DNA from: Streptomyces sp. P3
Lineage (GTDB): Bacteria; Actinomycetota; Actinomycetes; Streptomycetales; Streptomycetaceae
Direction of reading: 5' to 3'
DNA length: 64,000 bases
Assembly: GCA_016893485.2 (NCBI GenBank)
Contig: JAFEKX020000001.1
Coordinates: 7,271,501-7,335,500, forward strand
Shown one piece after another: positions 18,613-26,896 of this stretch. The notes under the pieces are model-generated. The model was not told the DNA's origin. It saw only the letters and a list, made by a program, of their open reading frames with translations, and did not search any database. The translations under genes were made by a program, and so were the position numbers. Position 1 is the first letter of the stretch. Every line of letters starts with the position of its first letter.

Positions 18613-19654
18613 GCGCCCGTCTCCCCGGCACCGCCGGCGAGCCTGGTCAGCAGCCCCGTCAGCACGTCCGGCGAGATGGTGATGCTGTCGATGTTCGGCA
18701 GGTTCTCCGCGAGCCGTGTCCCGGTGAGCGCGTTCAGCGTCGCCACGTCGACATCGGCGTGCACCCGCAGCCACGCCGCCTGGGCGTGCGCCCGCGCGTC
18801 ACCCACCTCGCGCGCACCCTCGGCCTCGGCACGGGCGAGCCGTACCGAACGGGCCGCCTCGGCGTCGGCCAGCCGTACCGTGCGGGTCGCCTCCGCCTCG
18901 GCCCGTACGCCGTCGGCCGCCGCGTGCTCCTCGGCCTCGCGGCGCGTGTTGGTGCCGCGCTGGTCGACCAACTGCTCCTCGCGGCGGGCGAGTTCGATCT
19001 GGCTGTCGAGTTCGTTCTCGGCGATCGCGCGCTCCCGCTCGACGGCCACCGCCCGGCGTTCGTAGGTGGCCTTGTCCGCCTCCTGCTGGATCTGCTCGCG
19101 GGCCGGGGTGCGCAGCGCCCGCTCCACCTCGGGCTCGGGGCGGATCGCCATCACGCGGACGGCGACCACCTCGATGCCGGTGGCCGGCAGCCGGGGTTCG
19201 GCACCCAGCCCGGCCGCGATCCGCTCCCGTACCGCCGTCACCCCGTCGACCAGCGCGGCGGCGAGGGGGTCCTGGCGAGGACCGCCAACGCGTGCTGCTG
19301 GGCCGTCTCGGTGAGCAGGGTGCCGAGCTGTTCGAGGGGCGAGCCCCGCCACACGCCCGTGTCCGGGTCGACGGAGAAGTCGAGGCGGGCGGAGGCGAGG
19401 GCCGGGTCGCTGATCCGGTAGGTGACGGTCGCCTGCACCGCCACGTCCTGGAAGTCGGACGTACGGGCATGGAAGGTCATGGCCAACTCGCGGTCGTCGA
19501 CCGGCACTTCGGAGAGTGCGGCGGTCAACGCGCGGAACCAGAAGCTGAGTCCGGGACCGTCGTGCAGCAGCTTGCCCCCGCGGTGGTGCCGGATGTGCGC
19601 CGTCGGCGCCCCGCGCAGGTGGCGCCAGCCCAGGCGCCGGGTGATGTCGGCCAT
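18609..19654 (-). CDS. SPFH/Band 7 domain protein (one frame break)
   Basis: About 348 residues, ATG 19654 (MADITRRLGWRHLRG). The N-terminal SPFH fold is visible (GPGLSFWFRALTAALSEVPVDDRELAMTF with QDVAVQATVTYRISDP). After a break near 19265 comes GIEVVAVRVMAIRPEPEVERAL, then a long charged coiled coil rich in Ala/Glu/Arg (about residues 185-290, IQQEADKATYERRAVAVERERAIAENELDSQIE is its core) and a C-terminal NIDSITISPDVL. SPFH proteins oligomerise at membranes as scaffolds and are related to flotillin and prohibitin. There is no transmembrane helix here, so association would be peripheral. The gene is coupled to the NAD-kinase-like gene and has its own promoter. Confidence 0.82.
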
Positions 19655-19721
19655 CAGAGTCCCTCAGATCCGGTCGTTCCCAGGGGATCCGGTCAGATCC
19701 CGCCTCGATCTCGTCAGTAAG

Positions 19722-19751
19722 ACGATAAGCGGACTTCGCACTTGTCGTCAA
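19722..19751 (-). promoter_or_regulatory. Sigma-70-like promoter of the SPFH operon
   Basis: On the minus strand, -35 TTGACG (plus 19746-19751) and -10 TATCGT (plus 19722-19727) are separated by 18 bases and point to the SPFH start 68 bp downstream. Both boxes match the Streptomyces housekeeping consensus well. Confidence 0.55.
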
Positions 19752-19769
19752 GAGGACGAGAACAAGTGC
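19738..19769. promoter_or_regulatory. Inverted repeat, candidate operator in the SPFH-arcA spacer
   Basis: GCACTTGT (19738-19745) and ACAAGTGC (19762-19769) are perfect inverted repeats with a 16-base centre that itself contains GTC/GAC pairing. The left arm sits in the spacer of the SPFH promoter, so a bound protein would block it, and the site is 51 bp before the arcA start. It could control both divergent genes. The regulator is unknown. Confidence 0.5.
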
Positions 19770-19819
19770 AGTATGAAAAGTACGGGGTGAACTCGGCCCG
19801 GTGTGGTCAGGATGGAGGC

Positions 19820-21041
19820 ATGGCACTCCATGTCGACTCGAGACCGGGCGGCTGCGCCGCGTCATCCTGCACCGGCCGGATCTGGAGCTCAAAGGCTCAC
19901 CCCGGCAACAAGGACGCGCTCCTCTTCGACGACGTGCTCTGGGTGCGCCGGGCGCGCGCCGAGCACGACGGCTTCGCGGACGTGCTGCGCGACCGAGGTG
20001 TCGCCGTCCACCTCTTCGGCGACCTGCTCGCCGAGTCCCTGGCGATCCCCGAGGCCCGCGCGCTCGTCCTGGACCGCGTCTTCGACGAGAAGGAGTACGG
20101 CCCCCTCGCCACCGACCACCTCCGCGCCGCCTTCGAAGCGCTGCCCGCACCCGAACTGGCCGAGGCGCTGGTGGGCGGCATGACCAAGCGGGAGTTCCTG
20201 GAGGCGCACGCGGAGCCGACCTCCGTCCGCTTCCACGTCATGGACCTCGACGACTTCCTGCTCGCCCCGCTCCCCAACCACCTCTTCACCCGCGACACCT
20301 CCGCCTGGATCTACGACGGCGTCTCCGTCAACGCCATGCGCTGGCCGGCCCGGCAACGCGAGACCGTCCACTTCGAGGCGATCTACCGGCACCACCCGCT
20401 CTTCCGCGGCGAGAAGTTCCACGTCTGGTCCGAGGGGCAGGCCGACTACCCGTCCACCATCGAGGGCGGCGACGTGCTCGTCATCGGGAACGGCGCGGTG
20501 CTCATCGGCATGAGCGAGCGGACCACCCCGCAGGCCGTCGAGATGCTCGCGCACAAGCTGTTCGCCGAGGGCTCCGCGCGCACGATCGTGGCCCTCGACA
20601 TCCCCAAGCAGCGCGCCTTCATGCACCTCGACACGGTGATGACGATGGTCGACGGCGACACCTTCACCCAGTACGGCGGGCTCGGCATGCTGCGGTCGTA
20701 CACCATCGAACCGGGCGTCGGAGAAAGGGAGTTGAAGGTCACCGACCATCCGCCGGAGCACATGTACCAAGCGATCGCCGCCGCCCTCGGGCTGGGCGGG
20801 ATCCGGGTCCTGACCGCCACCCAGGACGTGCACGCCGCCGCGCGCGAGCAGTGGGACGACGGCTGCAACGTCCTCGCCGTCGAGCCCGGCGTCGTCGTCG
20901 CGTACGAGCGGAACGCCACCACCAACACCTATCTGCGCAAGCAGGGCATCGAGGTGATCGAGATCCCGGGCAGCGAGCTGGGCCGGGGCCGGGGCGGGGG
21001 CGCGCTGCATGAGCTGCCCGGTCGAGCGGGACGCCGTATAG
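19820..21041 (+). CDS. arcA: Arginine deiminase (three frame breaks)
   Basis: About 407 residues. ATG 19820 (MALHVDSETGRLRR when corrected) has GGAGG just upstream. It converts L-arginine to L-citrulline and ammonia, the first step of the ADI pathway, in the cytoplasm. Motifs seen: [41 protein letters not shown] with the catalytic His, and the C-terminal [12 protein letters not shown] with the nucleophilic Cys, which lies in a second frame after an extra G near 21000. Two other indels fall within the first 80 bases of the gene (near 19845 and 19892). The stop TAG (21039-21041) is part of a CGTATAG repeat. Downstream is ornithine carbamoyltransferase, the next enzyme of the pathway. Confidence 0.92.
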
Positions 21042-21090
21042 CGGGACAGACGGGATGCCGTATAGAAATTCTATGTATCGTATAGAATTC
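21035..21090. promoter_or_regulatory. AT-rich CGTATAG repeats between arcA and the OTC gene
   Basis: CGTATAG occurs at 21035, 21059 and 21079. The second continues into the palindrome ATAGAAATTCTAT (21062-21074), and the third into AGAATTC. A 14-base near-repeat (GGGACGCCGTATAG / GGGATGCCGTATAG) spaces the first two by 24 bp. The AT-rich island is striking in this genome. It is a candidate operator or promoter for the OTC gene, possibly for an arginine-responsive ArgR-type regulator, although it does not fit the ARG-box consensus well. Confidence 0.45.
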
Positions 21091-21113
21091 CAAAAGTAAG
21101 CACGGGTTCCCCA

Positions 21114-21145
21114 TGTCCCCGTGTCCTCGTGTCCCCGTATCCCCG
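21114..21145. repeat. Four 8-bp direct repeats in the OTC leader
   Basis: TGTCCCCG, TGTCCTCG, TGTCCCCG and TATCCCCG follow each other without gap. They lie 25-56 bp before the OTC start and would be in its leader RNA. Such a tract can vary in copy number by slippage. Confidence 0.6.
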
Positions 21146-21169
21146 TACCTGCATCGATGGAGCGCCCCC

Positions 21170-22176
21170 ATGGCGACAGTCCCGACCGCCCCGCCGGCCG
21201 CCACTTCCTCAAGGAGCTGGACTTCTCCGAGGAGGAGTTCCGCGGCCTGATCGAGCTGGCCGCCGAGCTGAAGGCCGCCAAGAAGGCCGGGGGCGAGACG
21301 CGGTACCTGTCGGGGAAGAACATCGCGCTGATCTTCGAGAAGACCTCGACGCGCACCCGCTGCGCGTTCGAGGTCGCCGCCGCCGACCAGGGGGCCTCGA
21401 CGACCTACCTCGACCCGTCGGGCTCGCAGATCGGGCACAAGGAGTCCGTGAAGGACACCGCGCGGGTGCTCGGTCGTATGTTCGACGCCATCGAGTACCG
21501 CGGCGACAGCCAGGTCGCCGTCGAAGAGCTGGGCGCGTACGCGGGCGTGCCGGTCTACAACGGGCTCACCGACGACTGGCACCCCACCCAGATGCTCGCC
21601 GACGTGCTCACCATGACCGAGCACAGCGACAAGCCGCTACGGCAGATCGCCTTCGCCTACCTCGGCGACGCCCGCTTCAACATGGGCAACTCCTACCTCG
21701 TCACCGGCGCCCTGCTGGGCATGGACGTACGGATCGTCGCCCCGAAGTCGTACTGGCCCGCCGGGGAGATCGTCACCGCCGCCCGCTCTCTCGCCGCGCA
21801 GAGCGGTGCCCGCATCACGCTCACCGAGGAGATCGAGGAGGGCGTCGCGGGCGCCGACTTCGTCGTCACCGACGTCTGGGTCTCCATGGGCGAGCCCAAG
21901 CAGGTCTGGGACGAGCGGATCGCGGCCCTCGCGCCGTACGCGGTGACCATGGACGTCCTACGGGCCACCGGCAACCCGGACGTCAAGTTCCTGCACTGCC
22001 TGCCGGCCTTCCACGACCTCGGCACCAAGGTCGGCCGCGAGATATACGAGACCCACGGCCTCGACTCCCTGGAGGTCACGGACGAGGTCTTCGAGTCCCC
22101 GCACTCGGTCGTCTTCGACCAGGCGGAGAACCGACTCCACACGATCAAGGCCGTCTTGGTCGCCACGCTGGCCTGA
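21170..22176 (+). CDS. argF: Ornithine carbamoyltransferase
   Basis: About 335 residues. The start is placed at ATG 21170 ([11 protein letters not shown]...), with GGAGCG 8-13 bases upstream, as in other Streptomyces enzymes. This requires one indel near 21195, after which [15 protein letters not shown] runs in frame to TGA 22174-22176. Without a break, ATG 21157 is the alternative. It interconverts ornithine plus carbamoyl phosphate and citrulline. Visible motifs: carbamoyl-phosphate site STRTR, HPTQ, and [10 protein letters not shown] with the catalytic Cys. Position behind arcA suggests catabolic use (arcB role, citrulline to ornithine and carbamoyl phosphate), but the sequence alone does not separate ArgF from ArcB. 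No carbamate kinase gene is seen next to it. Confidence 0.92.
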
Positions 22177-22199
22177 CCAGGCCCGATCTCCTACGGCGG

Positions 22200-22655
22200 C
22201 TATCCCGCCGGGCGCCACTGGGGCGGTACGACGGGCAGCCTGAACCACACGGCCTTGCCCGACTCGGTGGGGCGGTGACCGCAGGACGAGCTGAGGGCGC
22301 GGATCAGCAGCAGGCCGCGCCCGTGCTCCTGCCAGGGGTCGGGGTCCTCGACGACGGGTTTCGTGAGACTTCCCGGCGGCTCCGGGTCGGGGTCGTGCAC
22401 CTCGACCTGGCAGCCGGTGGGCAGCAGCTCGACCACGAGCTCTATGGGAGCGTCACCGGCGGTGTGCTCCACCGCGTTCGCGACCAGTTCCGCCGTCAGC
22501 AGCTCCGCGGTGTCACTGTCGGCCGTGTACTTGACCTCGGACAGAGCCGTACGGACCAGCGCGCGGGCCACCGGCACGGCCGCGGCGGTGTGCGGCAGTG
22601 CGATGCGCCAGGAGGCGGAGGCGGAGGGTCGTTCTTGCAAGGCGGGTCCGTTCAT
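22200..22655 (-). CDS. HATPase_c ATP-binding protein, anti-sigma-factor-like
   Basis: 151 intact residues, ATG 22655. It is a single GHKL/HATPase domain of the RsbW/SpoIIAB-like group abundant in Streptomyces. N-box TAELVANAVEHTAGDAP (about residues 55-71) and G1/G2 elements DPWQEHGRGLLLIRALSSSCG are present, ending with the strand GKAVWFRLPV. Such proteins act as serine kinases or binding partners controlling sigma factors through anti-anti-sigma proteins; no partner gene lies nearby. It is convergent with the OTC gene, 23 bp apart. Confidence 0.85.
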   Translation of the reverse strand: MNGPALQERPSASASWRIALPHTAAAVPVARALVRTALSEVKYTADSDTAELLTAELVANAVEHTAGDAPIELVVELLPTGCQVEVHDPDPEPPGSLTKPVVEDPDPWQEHGRGLLLIRALSSSCGHRPTESGKAVWFRLPVVPPQWRPAG

Positions 22656-22677
22656 GGAGCAGGCTGTCCTGCTTTCA

Positions 22678-22707
22678 ACTATATGAATGGTACGGCGCCC
22701 TTTGTCA
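22678..22707 (-). promoter_or_regulatory. Candidate promoter of the HATPase gene
   Basis: On the minus strand, -35-like TGACAA (plus 22702-22707) and -10 TATAGT (plus 22678-22683) are 18 bases apart and 23 bp before the start codon. The 310-bp gap 22656-22965 otherwise contains only the terminator hairpin at 22878-22916. Confidence 0.45.
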
Positions 22708-22877
22708 GAGTCTCTCGGCAGGCGCCGGACGGGACCTTCGCCCCGGTACCGAGCGGCATACCCCGTTCAACGGTCCCTCCCGCACAACTGCTCCCGTTGT
22801 TACCGCGCTATTGACGACTCGTGACGGATGCGACGGCAACAGGTCATTTCGACAGGCTATTTCGGCTGGGCAAGAGA

Positions 22878-22916
22878 ACGCCCTCGGGGCCCGTCCGAAA
22901 CGGGCCCCGAGGGCGT
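22878..22916. terminator. Strong terminator hairpin
   Basis: ACGCCCTCGGGGCCCGT (22878-22894) pairs perfectly over 17 bp with 22900-22916 around a CCGAA loop. It lies 50 bp beyond the stop of the minus-strand PaaX-like gene and most likely ends that transcript. Confidence 0.85.
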
Positions 22917-22965
22917 CATGCGGGTAAGAATCAGGTCAGCCTGAGGTCTGGCTGAGTTACCGCCC

Positions 22966-23773
22966 TCACACGCCTGCGAAGACCGCTCCCGCGTCCCGCA
23001 GCCGCTCGTGCAGCGCCCGGAACACCTCGGCCGAGCGGACGCCGGGCCAGTCCCGGGGAGCAGGGTCGCGGGCAGTCCGGGGTCGACGTAGGGAGATGGC
23101 GCCAGGAGTCCAGGGCGAGGAGGTAGTCGCGGTAGGCGTCCTCGGGCGGGGTGTCCGGGCGCTGCTCCCAGGCGTGCAGCACGCGCGCGTGGCGGTCGAG
23201 GAACGCCTGGTGCTGCGCGGCGATCACGGGCAGGTCCCACCAGCGGGCCACTGCCTCGGCGGTCGGCGCGAAGCCGAGGTGCTCGCCGCGGAAGAAGTCC
23301 ACGTACGGGTCGAGGTGCAGCCGGTGGAGGATGTGCCGGGTCTCCTCGTGGAGCCGGGCGGGTGCGATCCACACGCCGGGGCTGCGGTGCCGAAGCCGAG
23401 GCCGGACAGGCGCGAGCGCAGGACGTGCCGCTTCTGGCGCTCCGACTCCGGTACGGAGAACACCGCGAGCACCCAGCCCTCGTCCTCCGGGGAGTGCTCG
23501 CGTAGACGCGCCGGTCGCCGTCGTCGAGCAACTGCCGTGCCTCGGGCGAGAGTTCGTAACCGGCGGCGCCTGTGCGGTACGCGCGGGCAGAAGCAGCCCG
23601 CGCCGTTTGAGGCGGGACACGGAGGAGCGCACGGACGGTGCGTCGACGCCGGCGGCGGCCAGGAGCCGGATCAGTTCCGCGACCGGGACCGGGCCGGGCA
23701 CGAAGCGGCCGTACGCGCCGTAGAGCGTGACGATGAGAGACCGTGGAGCATGCTGGTCGGACACGTTGATCAT
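22966..23773 (-). CDS. PaaX family transcriptional regulator (several frame breaks)
   Basis: About 270 residues, ATG 23773 (MINVSDQHAPRSLIVTLYGAYGR). The N-terminal winged helix (AELIRLLAAAGVDAPSVRSSVSRLKRRGLLLP) is typical of PaaX, the repressor of phenylacetate genes. The middle and C-terminal parts read WVLAVFSVPESERQKRHVLRSRLSGLGFG, GVWIAPARLHEETRHILHRL and RDYLLALDSWRHLPY in different frames, with breaks near 23585, 23500, 23390 and 23050. The end AGAVFAGV stops at 22966. Phenylacetate genes are not in the window, so the target is unknown. No good ribosome site precedes the ATG, so it may be leaderless. Confidence 0.8.
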
Positions 23774-23895
23774 CTTAGGCCGACGGCATCGCTGCTGGTC
23801 ACCTCGGGTGCGCAAGCCGAACCTGCGCCGTGCGCGGGTGGCGGTGCCGCGGGCTGTGCCCGGCGGTCCCGCCGTATCGCCGGCGAGCCGAACGG

Positions 23896-24096
23896 TCAGG
23901 CGGCGACGGCGAGTTGGTCCGCCGGCACCCGGTGCGGGGCGACGATCCGGCCGTCGGGGAGCAGGGCCCCGGTGTCGTCGAAGACGATCGCGCCGTCGCA
24001 CAGCAGCGTCCAGCCCTGCTCGGGGTGGGCGGAGACGATGTGCGGGGTCTCGGTGCGGGTGTCGGTCACGGGGCACGAGGACTGGTGGGAACACAT
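23896..24096 (-). CDS. DUF5999 family protein
   Basis: 66 intact residues, ATG 24096 with GGAGG about 8 bases upstream. It starts MCSHQSSCP, with two cysteines and a histidine that could bind metal, then HPEQGWTLLCDGAIVFDDTGALLPDGR, matching a short family common in Streptomyces and of unknown function. It lies 122 bp upstream of the PaaX-like gene on the same strand, so the two could share a transcript. Confidence 0.8.
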   Translation of the reverse strand: MCSHQSSCPVTDTRTETPHIVSAHPEQGWTLLCDGAIVFDDTGALLPDGRIVAPHRVPADQLAVAA

Positions 24097-24270
24097 GGCG
24101 TACCTCCACGTCGGATGCGATCCGTTCCGGCGGCTCCGTCACCGCCCGCATCGCCTGTACAGACCATCCTCCCGGCGCGAACTCATCGGAACAGCCCGCT
24201 GTGAAGCGTGACAACACGCGGACAACACTCGGACGGTTCCACGACGGTCGATGCGGAGCCGCCACCTGGG

Positions 24271-24320
24271 GAACCCCGAGGAACCCCGAGGAACCCTGAG
24301 GAACCCTGAGGAACCCTGAG
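24271..24320. repeat. Five tandem 10-bp repeats
   Basis: GAACCCCGAG twice, then GAACCCTGAG three times, with no gaps. They lie upstream of the DUF6299 gene, outside any gene. Copy number could vary. Confidence 0.9.
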
Positions 24321-24326
24321 GAGTGA

Positions 24327-25016
<690 letters not shown>

Positions 25017-25036
25017 TGACCCCTGCCTTCCGCATG

Positions 25037-25072
25037 CCTCCGGCCCGACCCCAAGTGGGGGCGGGCCGGAGG
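25037..25072. terminator. Terminator hairpin of the B-lectin gene
   Basis: CCTCCGGCCCGACCCC (25037-25052) and 25057-25072 pair in 15 of 16 positions around AAGT. It is 14 bp beyond the minus-strand stop at 25086. The remaining sequence of 24862-25036 shows no gene. Confidence 0.8.
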
Positions 25073-25085
25073 GAGTTGAGGGCGG

Positions 25086-26640
25086 TCAGTGGACGGTGTT
25101 GGTCGCCCAGATCGCGGTCGAGCCGGAGTAGATCACCATGTTGCCGTCGCCCTGGAGCCGCAGGGTCGCGCCGTTGTGGCCGTCGGTCCGGCCCAGACGG
25201 CGCGGTTGTCGGCGGTGTAGACGACGAGGTTGCCGTCCGCCTGGAACACGGCGTGGAAGTTCGAGCCGAAGGTCATCGTGGCCCAACGGGCCTTGTTGTT
25301 CTCGTCGTAGAGCACGAAGTTGCCGTCGGCCTGCATGCGCAGCCGGGCCTTCTTCGCGTTGAGGGACTGGCCCGCGTTCAGCACCCGGGTGGCCGTGACA
25401 AGGACGTCCGACGGGTACGAGGACGTGGACTTGGAGGTCGAACTCGTCCCGGACTTCGCCGTCGACGTGGACTTCTTCGGCTTCGGCGTCGCGGCCGGCT
25501 TCTTCGACTTCCTGACCGTCGTCGGCTCGCTCACCGGCTGCGCGAGGGACGTCTTCGCCGGCGCCGTCTTGTGCGGGAGTGCCTTCGGCGAGGCCTTCAG
25601 GACGGACGCGGACGGGCTCGACGAGGCGTACGCCCCCGCTCCCTGCGTCGCGTCGCCGCCGCCGAGCACGGTGCCCGCCTGGTCCGCGACCACCCGGTCG
25701 TGGCTCTCCGGTGTCCGGTCCCGGCTCATCAGCAGCCCCGGTACGGCGATCAGCAGCGCGCCGAGCACCGCGGCACCGGCCAGCAGCGGCCGGCCGGGAC
25801 GCCCCACCGACGCGGCGTGCGCGTCGGGGTCGGGCCCGTCACCCTCGGGCACGCTCGCGGCCAGCACCCCGGCGGGCGCCTCGGCCTCGACCTCCTGCCG
25901 CCCGACCCGCCCGGAAGCGGAACCCGCACCCGGCCCTGCCGGTCCCTCCGCCGCACGACTCCCGGCGAGCGCGGCGGCCTCCGCCGTTGCACCGGCCGCC
26001 GTGCCTGTCGTCACACCGGTCGCCGTGCCGGCCGCCGTGCCTGTCGTCACACCGGTCGCCGAGCCGGCCGCCGTGCCTGCCGCCATACCGGCCGCCGCCG
26101 AGGCTGCCGCCGGGTTCGTGGCTGCGCTCGCTGCGGTGCCCGCCGGGTTCGTGGCTGCGCTTGCCGCGGTGCCCGCCGCGTCCGTGCCCAAGATTGCTGC
26201 CGTGGCCGCCGCGCTCGTGCCCGGGCTGGCTGCCGTGCCCGCTTCCGAGCTCGCGCCTACTGCCTTGCCCGCCGAGCCTGTTGCCCCACTCGCCGTGCCC
26301 GTTTCCGCACTCGCGTTCGCTGCCGTGCCCGTGCCTGCCGCCGCGCCTGCTTCCGAGGCCGCGCCTGCCTTCAAGGCCGCGCTTGCTTCCGAGTCCGCGC
26401 CTGCTTCCGAGCCCGCGCTCGCGGCCGTATCCGCGCCCGCCGCCGTGTCCGTCCTTGCGGTGTCGGCCGCCGAGGGTGTCGCCGGTGCAGGTGTCGTCGG
26501 GTCCGCCGCCGCTTCGTCGGCCGGGGTGCCCGCCACCGATTTCTCTGCCGCAGTGTTCCGCGCGGCCGGTCCGGTCCGGTCTGTCATCCGCCCTGTCCGC
26601 CCTGTTCGCCCAGCAGTTCGTCGTACGTCTGTCCGCGCAA
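25086..26640 (-). CDS. Membrane-anchored B-lectin (mannose-binding, bulb-type) protein (two frame breaks)
   Basis: About 518 residues. The proposed start is TTG 26640 (MRGQTYDELLGEQGGQADDRPDR), 9 bases after a strong GGAGG. It joins the main frame after slippage in a CGGTC triplet near 26575; the uncorrected frame starts at 26587. A ~240-residue Ala/Gly/Thr-rich, probably disordered segment precedes one transmembrane helix (LLAGAAVLGALLIAVPGLLM). Outside lies a Lys/Ser/Thr/Pro linker (KSKKPAATPKPKKSTSTAK) and a C-terminal B-lectin domain with three repeats: MQADGNFVLYDENN, FQADGNLVVYTADN, LQGDGNMVIYSGS, the QxDxNxVxY sugar-binding signature. A break near 25187 splits the last repeat. It probably binds mannose-type glycans at the cell surface. 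Confidence 0.8.
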
Positions 26641-26896
26641 TCCTATTCACCTCCGTTCACGCGCATGCGCCAACGACGGTTCCTTTCACCGGAGTTAACA
26701 ATCACCTCGCTTGCACCCCGCCGCTGGTACGCCTGTTGCGCGACAGCCCATAATTCGACGTACGGCACGGTGGTGCCGCACCGCGCGCACCCCGGCCGGA
26801 CGTCCCGCGTACCGGACCGGAGTGGGAACGCGCGTGCGGGGACGGCATGATGGGGTTGCCGCAACCGACAGGTGCCGACACGAGGAGGTCAGCTGA

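Noticed and set aside
25990-26430. Mobile or CRISPR-type repeat in the B-lectin gene
   Set aside because: Short direct repeats lie inside an in-frame Ala/Gly/Thr-rich segment; no terminal inverted repeats or spacers.
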